DNA of 7,004 bases from positions 1 to 7,004 of the forward strand of contig JBBSIS010000168.1 in NCBI GenBank assembly GCA_038231955.1. The letters are read 5' to 3'. The first letter of the stretch is position 1; each line of letters starts with the position of its first letter. The notes beneath the pieces are model-generated. The model was not told where the DNA came from. It did not search any database and was given only the letters and a program-made list of their open reading frames with translations. Position numbers and translations under genes: made by a program. The DNA is from CADCTB01 sp038231955. GTDB taxonomy: Bacteria > Actinomycetota > Acidimicrobiia > Acidimicrobiales > AC-14. Below, one piece after another: positions 1-5,388 of the stretch.

Positions 1-324
1 CGCGGAGGCGGCGATGAGGAGATCCGAGATGCGCACCGAGCGATGGTGGAGCGGGCGGTGATGGGCCAGCAGCCGTTGGACCTCAAGGGCGCGGGCCATG
101 GCGGCATCCCCGCAGGAGAGTTGCATGAGTCCGTCGAGCTCCACCGAGATTGCGTCGTAGTCCTTCGCCCCCTGCGCGCTGTAGAGAATCTCCATTCGCA
201 CCGGGCCAGTCGTGGCTATTCGATCGGCATTGACCTCGGCGGTCCAACGGTCCAGTACGTCGGGGTGTTGCCGACGATGCCACACGCTGGTGTCGGCAAG
301 ATAGACGGTCAGTCGGGCCCCCAC
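1..324 (-). CDS. vapC: VapC-like PIN-domain toxin, partial (3' end beyond the left edge)
   Basis: This is a ribonuclease toxin of a type II toxin-antitoxin pair; family members cleave tRNA, rRNA or mRNA when freed from VapB. The frame opens with GTG at 324 and runs without a stop to base 1, giving 108 residues that begin MGARLTVYLADTSVW. Three acidic residues expected of the Mg-binding PIN site are in place: Asp11 (LADTSVW), Glu45 (VRMEILYSA) and Asp101 (RISDLLIAAS). The fourth, normally near the C-terminus, would lie beyond the edge; about 20-30 residues are missing. The start overlaps the antitoxin by 16 bases, as usual for vapBC, and GGGAG lies two bases before the GTG, inside vapB. VapC identity comes from the motif pattern plus the partner gene. 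Its RNA target cannot be told from sequence. Confidence 0.85.
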   Translation of the reverse strand, partial: MGARLTVYLADTSVWHRRQHPDVLDRWTAEVNADRIATTGPVRMEILYSAQGAKDYDAISVELDGLMQLSCGDAAMARALEVQRLLAHHRPLHHRSVRISDLLIAASA

Positions 325-527
325 TGCTCCCGGGCGGAGGCCAGCGCCTCGTCGTCGATCCCTTCCCCGGTCCGGAACCGCTCCACCAGTCGTCGGCGGC
401 GATCGGCTCGAACAACCTCCCGTAGCGCCAGGTCGATCGTGTCCTTCAGGCCGCTGGTACCCAAGGCCAGTCGGGCGCTGGCGACCAGTTCATCGTCGAT
501 CATGAGGGATGTGCGTCGTACCACCAC
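309..527 (-). CDS. vapB: VapB-like antitoxin
   Basis: This is a 72-residue antitoxin that should bind DNA as a dimer through an N-terminal ribbon-helix-helix and neutralise VapC with its C-terminal tail. The strand RRTSLMID (about residues 4-11) is followed by helix DELVASARLALG and a long helix from about residue 25 (SGLKDTIDLALREVVRADR). A charged tail ends in REQWGPD. The pattern of a short beta strand, then DDEL, then a LALREVVR helix is typical of actinobacterial VapB. I chose GTG at 527; the internal ATG at 503 would cut into the DNA-binding strand. GTG at 524 is equally possible and differs by one residue. There is no good SD, but a -10 box lies a few bases upstream, so translation may be leaderless. 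The gene overlaps vapC by 16 bases and the 3' end of comF by 28 bases. Confidence 0.85.
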   Translation of the reverse strand: MVVRRTSLMIDDELVASARLALGTSGLKDTIDLALREVVRADRRRRLVERFRTGEGIDDEALASAREQWGPD

Positions 528-1204
528 TCCAGTATACCAAAGCCGCCTGCGTTCGTATGCATCGCATCGGGCCTGGCCGACGCGATAGGCCCTGCGGTCC
601 TGGCCGAGTGGACGTGCCGCCGCGACGGCGACGTGCGCGCTGCGGCCGCCACATCAACCTTACCGGCGCCGGCATGGCGCAGTGCCCGGGCCGCGGCCGA
701 CACGGTGGCTCCGGTGGTCACCACGTCGTCGACGAGAAGAACGGTCTCAGCGTGCAGAGGACGACGAGCGACGAATGCGGGGCCGGCGAGCCGGGCGGCG
801 GCATCATGCCCGGTCTGGGCCGGCCCCGCCTGTCGCCGCAGCAGCCGACGGCAGGGGACGCCAAGGTTGCGAGCCACCCCCCGGGCCAGCAGCTCCGCCT
901 GGTCGAACCCTCGGGCTCGCAAGCGGGCCGGCGTGGTCGGCGCCCACGTCACCACGTCGGGGTGGGCGCCGCCGACCAGCGCGGCCATGCCGGCGACCAA
1001 AAAGGGGACCGAGGCACGGGCGTTGCGGTACTTCAGGCGGGCGACGAGCTCCCGCCCGGCGCCGTCGTAGTCGAGTAGCGCGACGCAGGAGTGGACATCC
1101 GATGGCGTCGGCAGCGATGGGGCCGGCCGCAGCTGGGCTCGGCAGCCGTCGCAGGGAACCGGGCCCCGTGCGCCGCACACCGGGCACGTCGTGGGAATGA
1201 ACAT
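500..1204 (-). CDS. comF: ComF family phosphoribosyltransferase-like protein
   Basis: ComF proteins are type I phosphoribosyltransferase-fold proteins with an N-terminal zinc finger. They are linked to DNA uptake in competent bacteria and are found very widely, with the exact reaction unproven. From ATG at 1204 the product is 234 residues. Cys7, Cys10, Cys18 and Cys21 (CPVC and CDGC) form the zinc site. The LKYRN segment is at about 57-61, and RGFDQAELLA (98-107) is a ComF hallmark. The PRPP-binding loop VLLVDDVVTTGAT is at 155-167. The family domain seems to end near AART (residue 191). The last ~43 residues look unlike the family and overlap the vapB promoter and start. The frame is open to a TTG at 1255, but that start lies within an inverted repeat and adds 17 residues of no family character. 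ATG 1204 sits just before the zinc finger, as expected. Confidence 0.85.
   Translation of the reverse strand: MFIPTTCPVCGARGPVPCDGCRAQLRPAPSLPTPSDVHSCVALLDYDGAGRELVARLKYRNARASVPFLVAGMAALVGGAHPDVVTWAPTTPARLRARGFDQAELLARGVARNLGVPCRRLLRRQAGPAQTGHDAAARLAGPAFVARRPLHAETVLLVDDVVTTGATVSAAARALRHAGAGKVDVAAAARTSPSRRHVHSARTAGPIASARPDAMHTNAGGFGILEWWYDAHPS
531..539 (-). promoter_or_regulatory. Extended -10 promoter element for vapBC
   Basis: The minus strand reads TGG followed by TATACT (536-531), a close match to an extended -10 box (TGn plus TATAAT). It is a conspicuous AT-rich spot in GC-rich DNA. A start site about seven bases downstream would fall on the two GTG codons at 527 and 524, predicting a leaderless vapB mRNA. 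I see no good -35 box 17-18 bases upstream, which fits an extended -10 promoter. The element lies inside the last codons of comF. VapBC complexes usually repress their own promoter, so an operator may overlap here, but I see no clean palindrome beyond GTATAC at 532-537. Confidence 0.5.
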
Positions 1205-1211
1205 CTCACCA

Positions 1212-1217
1212 AACGTA
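1212..1217 (-). promoter_or_regulatory. Possible -10 box for a leaderless comF transcript
   Basis: The minus strand reads TACGTT, matching the loose actinobacterial TAnnnT -10 pattern, and exactly seven bases separate it from the ATG at 1204. That spacing would start the mRNA on the A of the start codon. This would explain why no usable SD is seen: GGTGAG directly abuts the ATG. No convincing -35 box is present; the sequence at that distance falls in the right arm of the inverted repeat. The call rests on six loosely conserved bases and is weak. Confidence 0.25.
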
Positions 1218-1236
1218 CCGAGGGGGTGCGACACGA

Positions 1237-1289
1237 TCGAACTGGGGTCGGTCAAAGCCGTAGAGCGACCGTGAGCGACCCCAGTTCGA
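1237..1289. repeat. Perfect 14-bp inverted repeat with 25-base spacer between sahH and comF
   Basis: TCGAACTGGGGTCG (1237-1250) is the exact reverse complement of CGACCCCAGTTCGA (1276-1289). The spacer also carries structure: GAGCGACC is repeated at 1263-1270 and 1273-1280, ten bases apart, and CGGTC (1249-1253) can pair with GACCG (1267-1271). The element fills much of the 99-base gap between the sahH stop and the comF ATG. The hairpin could end or slow transcription after sahH, but it lacks a U-tract and has a large loop. Other readings are a regulator-binding site (10-base direct repeats, one helical turn) or a copy of a dispersed intergenic repeat. The structure is certain; the role is not known. 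Confidence 0.8.
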
Positions 1290-1303
1290 CCTGGGCGGGG
1301 GGA

Positions 1304-2605
1304 CTAGGTGCCGACTGTCCAGCTGGAGAGGTACTCGACCTGCTCGGGCGTGAGGACATCGATGTCGACGCCCATGGTGTCGAGCTTGAGGCGGGCGATC
1401 TCCTTGTCGATGTCGCGGGGGACGTCGTAGACCTTGGCCTCCAGGCTGCCCTTCTGGGCCAGGACCCACTCGGCGCACAAGGCCTGGTTGGCGAAGCTCA
1501 TGTCCATCACGGCCGCGGGGTGGCCCTCGGCCGCCCCCAGGTTGACCAGGCGGCCCTCGGCGATCACCAGGATGCGGCGGTCGTCGATCAGGAACTCCTC
1601 GGCCTGGGCCCGGGCCATACGGCGCCCTCCCCGGTCGGCGGCCATCGCGGCCAGGGCCTCGAGGTCGATCTCGATGTCGAAGTGGCCCGAGTTGGCCAGG
1701 ATGGCCCCGTCCTTCATGACCTCGAAGTGCTCGGCCCTGAGCACGTCACGGTCGCCGGTGACGGTGACGAAGATGTCGCCGATGCGCGCCGCCTCCGACA
1801 TGGGCATGACCCGGAAGCCGTCCATGACCGCCTCGAGGGCCCGCAGGGGGTCGACCTCGCAGACGACCACGTTGGCGCCCATGCCCCGACTGCGCTCCGA
1901 CAAGCCCTTGCCGCAGTAGCCGTAGCCGGCCACGACCATGACCTTGCCGGCCAGCAGCACGTTGGTGGCCCGGATGATCCCGTCGAGAGTGGACTGCCCG
2001 GTGCCGTAGCGGTTGTCGAACATGTGCTTGGTGTCGGCGTCGTTCACGGCGACGATCGGGAACTTCAGGGCCGAGTCGGCCTCCATGGCCCGCAGGCGGA
2101 TGACGCCGGTGGTGGTCTCCTCGGTGCCGGCCAGCACGTCGGCGACCTGGCCGGGGCGCTCACGGTGGAGCCGGGAGACGAGGTCGCAGCCGTCGTCCAT
2201 GGTCATCTGGGGCCGGGCGTCGAGCACGGCGTCAATGTGGCGAAAGTAGGTGTCGGTGTCCTCGCCCTTGATGGCGTAGGTGGCGATCCCCTCGTCGAGA
2301 GCCAACGAGGCGGCAACGTCGTCCTGGGTGGACAGGGGGTTCGAGGCGCAGGCCACCACGGTGGCCCCGCCGGCCTTCAGGGTACGGAGGAGGTTGGCCG
2401 TCTCAGTGGTGATGTGCAGACACGCCCCGATGGTGATGCCCTCCAGCGGCCGCTCCTTGGCGAAGCGCTCCCGGATGCTGGTGAGCACCGGCATGTGGCT
2501 GTCAGCCCAGGCGATGCGCTGGCGCCCGAGCTCGGCCAGGGCGGCGTCGGCCACGTCGTACTGCACGGTGCCGCTCAGATCGGTCAGGTCGGTCGGGTCG
2601 GTCAT
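1304..2605 (-). CDS. ahcY: Adenosylhomocysteinase (S-adenosyl-L-homocysteine hydrolase)
   Basis: This cytosolic NAD-dependent enzyme splits S-adenosylhomocysteine into adenosine and homocysteine, removing the inhibitor left by SAM methyltransferases and feeding the methionine cycle. The 433 residues hold the substrate-site segment ACLHITTETANL (61-72), DDG (137-139) and GTEETTTGV (160-168). They also hold the catalytic Lys181/Asp190 region followed by NDADTKHMFDNRYGTGQS, the NAD loop GYGYCGKG (227-234), NSGHFD (305-310) and AEGHPAAVMDMSFANQAL. The length and the ending YLSSWTVGT match the short form seen in archaea and Thermotoga. They do not match the ~490-residue form ending in RY that I recall for Streptomyces and Mycobacterium. 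ATG 2605 overlaps the isomerase stop by four bases (ATGA), with AAGGAG at 2614-2619, eight bases upstream. The gene is probably co-transcribed with the sugar genes, and no SAH riboswitch is expected at this internal position. Confidence 0.97.
   Translation of the reverse strand: MTDPTDLTDLSGTVQYDVADAALAELGRQRIAWADSHMPVLTSIRERFAKERPLEGITIGACLHITTETANLLRTLKAGGATVVACASNPLSTQDDVAASLALDEGIATYAIKGEDTDTYFRHIDAVLDARPQMTMDDGCDLVSRLHRERPGQVADVLAGTEETTTGVIRLRAMEADSALKFPIVAVNDADTKHMFDNRYGTGQSTLDGIIRATNVLLAGKVMVVAGYGYCGKGLSERSRGMGANVVVCEVDPLRALEAVMDGFRVMPMSEAARIGDIFVTVTGDRDVLRAEHFEVMKDGAILANSGHFDIEIDLEALAAMAADRGGRRMARAQAEEFLIDDRRILVIAEGRLVNLGAAEGHPAAVMDMSFANQALCAEWVLAQKGSLEAKVYDVPRDIDKEIARLKLDTMGVDIDVLTPEQVEYLSSWTVGT
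2576..2602 (-). repeat. Three 9-base tandem repeats at the sahH N-terminus
   Basis: Codons 2-10 of sahH are three near-copies of ACCGACCTG, encoding TDP-TDL-TDL. The units differ from each other by one or two bases. Such a short tandem array could gain or lose units without breaking the frame. It lies ahead of the first conserved part of the enzyme, so copy number should matter little. Confidence 0.7.
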
Positions 2606-3699
2606 TCGGGAAGCTCCTTGGTCTCGCCCGCCACTGCCGTCTGAACGGAAGTGAGGAGGGCGCTCTTGATCTGTTCCTGGGCCGGGATTGGCCCGGGGTC
2701 GATGCCCTCCTGGAGGGCCATGTGGACGGACGTCACGCTGCCGACGAGAACGAGGTCGAGCAACTGGGCCAGCTCCCCGTCGCCTTCGGCCTGCACCGAC
2801 TCCACCGAGGATACGACCTCGTCGAGGAGGTCGGCCGTGATGTTGAAGCGGTGCATCACCTGGGGGTGCTCGAAATCATGGCGCAAGTTCACGAGGGTGA
2901 ACATCTGACGGGTCAGGTCACCGTGCTGGCCCCAGCCGGACACTTCGTTGTGGCACAGCTCCGACTGGCTGTTCCAGAACGCCGGGCACTTGGCGTTCTC
3001 GTTCATATCCGTCTTCCACCGCTGGGCGGCGACGGCACCCAGACCGCCGCCACCGTGGAGCAGCGGGATGGTCCGGCCGATGCGCCGGGCCAGCTCCTTG
3101 GCCAGGTTCTCCGGCTTGGCCAGCTGGGCGCTCCGCGCCCGCAGCTGTTCGACGGCGGCGTCGATCCAGTGGGTCGCCCCCGGGAAGAGGCCGATCTCCT
3201 CCAGCACGACCAGCGGCGGGATGGCCAATGCACCCAGGCCGGCGCGGGGCTGGGGGATGTCGTCAGGGACCCTGACGATCGGAGCGCCCCACGACTCGGC
3301 CAGATGGCCGAGCTCGCCACCCTGGGTGACGGCCACCACCCTCGCTCCTTGAAGAGCGGCAGCCGTGACTGCTTCGACCGTCTCCTCGGTGTCGCCGGAG
3401 AAGGAGATGGCGAAGACCAGCGTGCTCTCGTCGACGAATGCGGGTACGTGATAGTTCCGGAAGACCAGAACTGGGACCGGCATGAAAGGACCGGCGGTGG
3501 CCATGAGGATGTCGCCGGCGATACCGCTGCCGCCCATACCCAGCACGACGACCTGCTCGATTTCGTCGTGGTCGGGGAGCCCGTCGAGGCCGCGGGCAGC
3601 CAGCGCCGCCGCCGCCGCCTGCTCGGGCAGGGCGAGGACCGTATCGAGGATCCTTTCGCTGTCCAGCACGTCGGTACCCGTCGGCGCCGAGACCGTCAC
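2602..3699 (-). CDS. Bifunctional phosphoglucose/phosphomannose isomerase
   Basis: This SIS-domain isomerase belongs to the archaeal-type PGI/PMI family and interconverts fructose-6-phosphate with glucose-6-phosphate and mannose-6-phosphate. In 365 residues it shows the first SIS motif GMGGSGIAGD (54-63), the phosphate-binding SFSGDTEET (99-107) and PRAGLGAL (151-158). The active-site block NENAKCPA (233-240, Glu234) and LCHNEVSGW (His250 as the likely ring-opening residue) follow, with a C-terminal lysine in QEQIKSALL (Lys345). The start is GTG 3699, with AGAAGG seven bases upstream; that SD lies inside a strong hairpin. The 3' end overlaps sahH by four bases. Together with the adjacent mutase it would take fructose-6-phosphate to mannose-1-phosphate. 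Some actinobacterial relatives sit beside ManA and may be diverged, so dual activity is inferred from intact motifs. Confidence 0.9.
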   Translation of the reverse strand: MTVSAPTGTDVLDSERILDTVLALPEQAAAAALAARGLDGLPDHDEIEQVVVLGMGGSGIAGDILMATAGPFMPVPVLVFRNYHVPAFVDESTLVFAISFSGDTEETVEAVTAAALQGARVVAVTQGGELGHLAESWGAPIVRVPDDIPQPRAGLGALAIPPLVVLEEIGLFPGATHWIDAAVEQLRARSAQLAKPENLAKELARRIGRTIPLLHGGGGLGAVAAQRWKTDMNENAKCPAFWNSQSELCHNEVSGWGQHGDLTRQMFTLVNLRHDFEHPQVMHRFNITADLLDEVVSSVESVQAEGDGELAQLLDLVLVGSVTSVHMALQEGIDPGPIPAQEQIKSALLTSVQTAVAGETKELPE

Positions 3700-3701
3700 T
3701 C

Positions 3702-3725
3702 GCCGACCTTCTGTGGAAGGTCGGC
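3702..3725 (-). promoter_or_regulatory. Perfect 10-bp hairpin sequestering the isomerase ribosome binding site
   Basis: On the minus strand GCCGACCTTC (3725-3716), a CACA loop (3715-3712) and GAAGGTCGGC (3711-3702) form an uninterrupted stem. Five of the six bases of the SD AGAAGG (3712-3707) lie in the 3' arm and the sixth is the last loop base. The stem ends two bases before the GTG start. Folded, it should hide the SD from the ribosome. It is not a classic terminator, since no U-run follows. The pairing is seen directly; translational control is inferred. Confidence 0.6.
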
Positions 3726-3784
3726 CAGTGAAGACTGGCAGGACTGACCGTTCGTTGCGTTCCGCACGCAGCTGGCATGGCCAG
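3724..3784 (-). other. Rest of the structured leader between the Trm112-like gene and the isomerase
   Basis: This is the only real gap in the six-gene unit. Besides the SD hairpin, the minus strand can form GCCAGT (3739-3734) with ACTGGC (3729-3724) across a CTTC loop; this shares two bases with the SD hairpin. A TGCGT/ACGCA stem lies further upstream, and a small GCCAG/CTGGC stem sits at 3772-3784. ACTGGC also occurs at 3785-3780 and could compete for the GCCAGT segment. I see no clear promoter or short leader peptide: the ATG at 3778 opens a frame that does not close before the isomerase gene. Confidence 0.4.
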
Positions 3785-4024
3785 TCATGTGGCCTCGAAC
3801 GAGGGACGCACCCCGTCGGCGGCCGCCTTGGCGGTAAGCCGTTCGTGCTCCTCGTCGGTCACCGTTTCCGCCTCCTCGATGAGCATGACCGGGATGCCGT
3901 CGCGCACCGTGTACCGCCGGTGCAGACGGGGGTTGTAGAGCGACTCCTCGTCGACGAAGTACAGCAGGGGACCCTTGTCCTCGGGGCACGCCAGTATCTC
4001 CACCAGCATGGGGTCGAGCGCCAT
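3785..4024 (-). CDS. Trm112-like (UPF0434 family) small protein lacking the zinc cysteines
   Basis: The 79-residue product begins MALDPMLVEILACPEDKGPL and continues with YTVRDGIPVMLIEEAE (38-53), the typical core of Trm112-like proteins. In archaea and eukaryotes Trm112 is a small zinc protein that activates several SAM-dependent methyltransferases; the bacterial role is poorly defined. Only Cys13 remains: the usual CPxC is CPED and the second cysteine pair is replaced by YNPRLHRRY, so zinc binding as in classical members is unlikely. The C-terminal ~25 residues are charged and helical-looking. ATG 4024 shares one base with the mutase stop (TGATG) and follows a strong AGGAGG at 4029-4034. The upstream in-frame ATG at 4078 lies deep within manB and adds no family sequence. 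Company with sahH is suggestive of methyl metabolism, but this is inference. Confidence 0.85.
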   Translation of the reverse strand: MALDPMLVEILACPEDKGPLLYFVDEESLYNPRLHRRYTVRDGIPVMLIEEAETVTDEEHERLTAKAAADGVRPSFEAT

Positions 4025-5388
4025 CAGGCCTCCTCTTGCTTCATGATCGCCAGCACGTCGGAGGTGTGCCGATGGCACTCCTCGGGATCAGCCGCTTCCA
4101 GGTTGAGCCGGAGCACGGGCTCGGTGTTGGAGGGCCGTAGGTTGAACCACCACTCCCCCAGGTCGACCGTGAGCCCGTCCACCCGTTCCTGCTCGGCGTC
4201 GGCGAAGGAGGCGGCCACCCGCTCCATCGTGGCCAGGGGATCCCCGACCTCGACGTTGATCTCGCCCGAGGCCGCGTAGCGCTCGAGCGGCTTGCGGAGC
4301 TCCGACAGGGGCTCGGAGACCCGCGACAGCTCTTCCAGCACCAGCATGGCTGCGATCAGCCCGGAGTCGGCGCGGTAGTTGTCACGGAAGTAGTAGTGGC
4401 CCGAGTGCTCGCCGCCGAACACCGCGCCGGTGTCGGCCATGACCGACTTGATGAACGAGTGACCGACCCGGGTCCGCACCGGCTTTCCGCCGTTCTCCAG
4501 GATGATCTCCGGCACCGACTTGGAGCAGATCAGGTTGTAGATCACCGTGGCGCCGCCGTCGCCGGCCAATTCGGCCTTCCGCAGGATCGACGCGGCCACG
4601 AAGGCGGTGGTGGTGGACCCCGACAGGGGCTTGGCCTTCTCATCGATGAGGAACACCCGGTCGGCATCGCCGTCGAAGGCCAGGCCCACATCGGCGCCCA
4701 CTTCCAGGACGCGGGCCTGCAGCGCTTTCAGGTTCTCGGGGTTGATGGGATCGGGGGGATGGTTGGGGAAGGTGCCGTCGAGTTCGCCGAAGAGGATCTC
4801 GAGGTCGTACGGCAACCCGGCGAAGACGGCTGGGGCGACCAGGCCGCCCATGCCGTTGGCGGTGTCGGCCACCACCTTGAGCGGCCGGAGCGTCGAGACA
4901 TCAACGAAGGACCGCACATGGTCGGCGAACTTGTCGAGGAGGTTCAGCTCGGTGACACTGCCCTTGCCGTCGGCCTCGGTGAGCTCGCCCGTGGCCACCA
5001 GCGCCTTGATCTCGGCCAGGCCGGTGTCCTGGCCCACGGGACGGGCACCGGCCAGGCACAGCTTGATGCCGTTGTAGGTGGCCGGGTTGTGGGAGGCGGT
5101 GAACATGGCCGCCGGGGCATCGAGAGAACCGGCGGCGTAATAGGCGAGATCGGTGGAGATCAGGCCGAGGTCCACGATGTCGGCGCCGGCCGCGGTGACC
5201 CCCTCGGCGAACGCCGCGGTCAGCTCCACGCCCGAGGGCCGCATGTCCCGGCCCATGAGGATCCGGGGGGCGCCGGTGAACGTGGCGAAGGCCGAGCCGA
5301 CGGCCCGGGCGATCGAGGCGTCGAGCTGTTCGGGGACGAGGCCTCGGATGTCGTAGGCCTTGAAGATCCGGTCGAGGGGCGCGTTCAT
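4024..5388 (-). CDS. manB: Phosphomannomutase/phosphoglucomutase
   Basis: This enzyme moves phosphate between C6 and C1 of mannose (or glucose) through a phosphoserine intermediate, supplying mannose-1-phosphate for GDP-mannose or glucose-1-phosphate for UDP-glucose. All four domains of the alpha-D-phosphohexomutase family are complete in 454 residues. They hold FKAYDIRG (9-16), the phosphoserine loop TASHNP (97-102, Ser99), the metal loop DGDADR (239-244; Asp239, 241, 243), sugar-contact GEHSGH (326-331) and phosphate-binding RPSNTEP (418-424). GEHSGH fits the bacterial ManB/PMM-PGM group rather than phosphoglucosamine mutase. ATG 5388 overlaps the glycosyltransferase stop by four bases (ATGA). 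The SD is poor, with GGAG nearly abutting the ATG, so reinitiation after the upstream gene is likely. Sugar preference cannot be read from sequence; its neighbours favour mannose. Confidence 0.95.
   Translation of the reverse strand: MNAPLDRIFKAYDIRGLVPEQLDASIARAVGSAFATFTGAPRILMGRDMRPSGVELTAAFAEGVTAAGADIVDLGLISTDLAYYAAGSLDAPAAMFTASHNPATYNGIKLCLAGARPVGQDTGLAEIKALVATGELTEADGKGSVTELNLLDKFADHVRSFVDVSTLRPLKVVADTANGMGGLVAPAVFAGLPYDLEILFGELDGTFPNHPPDPINPENLKALQARVLEVGADVGLAFDGDADRVFLIDEKAKPLSGSTTTAFVAASILRKAELAGDGGATVIYNLICSKSVPEIILENGGKPVRTRVGHSFIKSVMADTGAVFGGEHSGHYYFRDNYRADSGLIAAMLVLEELSRVSEPLSELRKPLERYAASGEINVEVGDPLATMERVAASFADAEQERVDGLTVDLGEWWFNLRPSNTEPVLRLNLEAADPEECHRHTSDVLAIMKQEEA
4029..4034 (-). 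promoter_or_regulatory. Strong Shine-Dalgarno that fixes the start of the Trm112-like gene
   Basis: AGGAGG on the minus strand lies four bases before ATG 4024 and is part of the last codons of manB (Gln-Glu-Glu-Ala). It supports the short 79-residue reading over the longer frame starting at 4078. Confidence 0.7.

Noticed and set aside
83..415. 110-residue minus-strand frame across the vapB/vapC junction
   Set aside because: It overlaps VapB and VapC in a third frame, is Arg/Ser/Gly-rich and carries no motif, whereas the other two frames give a coherent toxin-antitoxin pair.
490..675. 61-residue minus-strand frame across the end of comF
   Set aside because: Arg-rich alternative-frame translation with no family character. 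It could be a remnant if comF has a frameshift, but nothing supports it as a gene.
1205..1255. TTG start at 1255 extending ComF by 17 residues
   Set aside because: No SD upstream, the codon lies inside the inverted repeat, and the zinc finger normally sits close to the N-terminus.
1091..2644. 517-residue plus-strand frame opposite sahH
   Set aside because: It mirrors the sahH codons, has biased GC-rich composition rich in Gly, Val, Asp and His, and shows no domain. The minus-strand gene has complete family motifs.
2606..2700. SAH riboswitch ahead of sahH
   Set aside because: The region is coding sequence of the isomerase and sahH has its own good SD with a coupled overlap; I see no matching aptamer.
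3702..3725. Hairpin read as an intrinsic terminator after the Trm112-like gene
   Set aside because: No U-tract follows on the minus strand, and the next gene starts two bases later, so it is better read as a translational element.
2722..3747. Plus-strand frame of 341 residues opposite the isomerase
   Set aside because: An antisense shadow in GC-rich DNA; no recognisable motif and a clear gene on the other strand.
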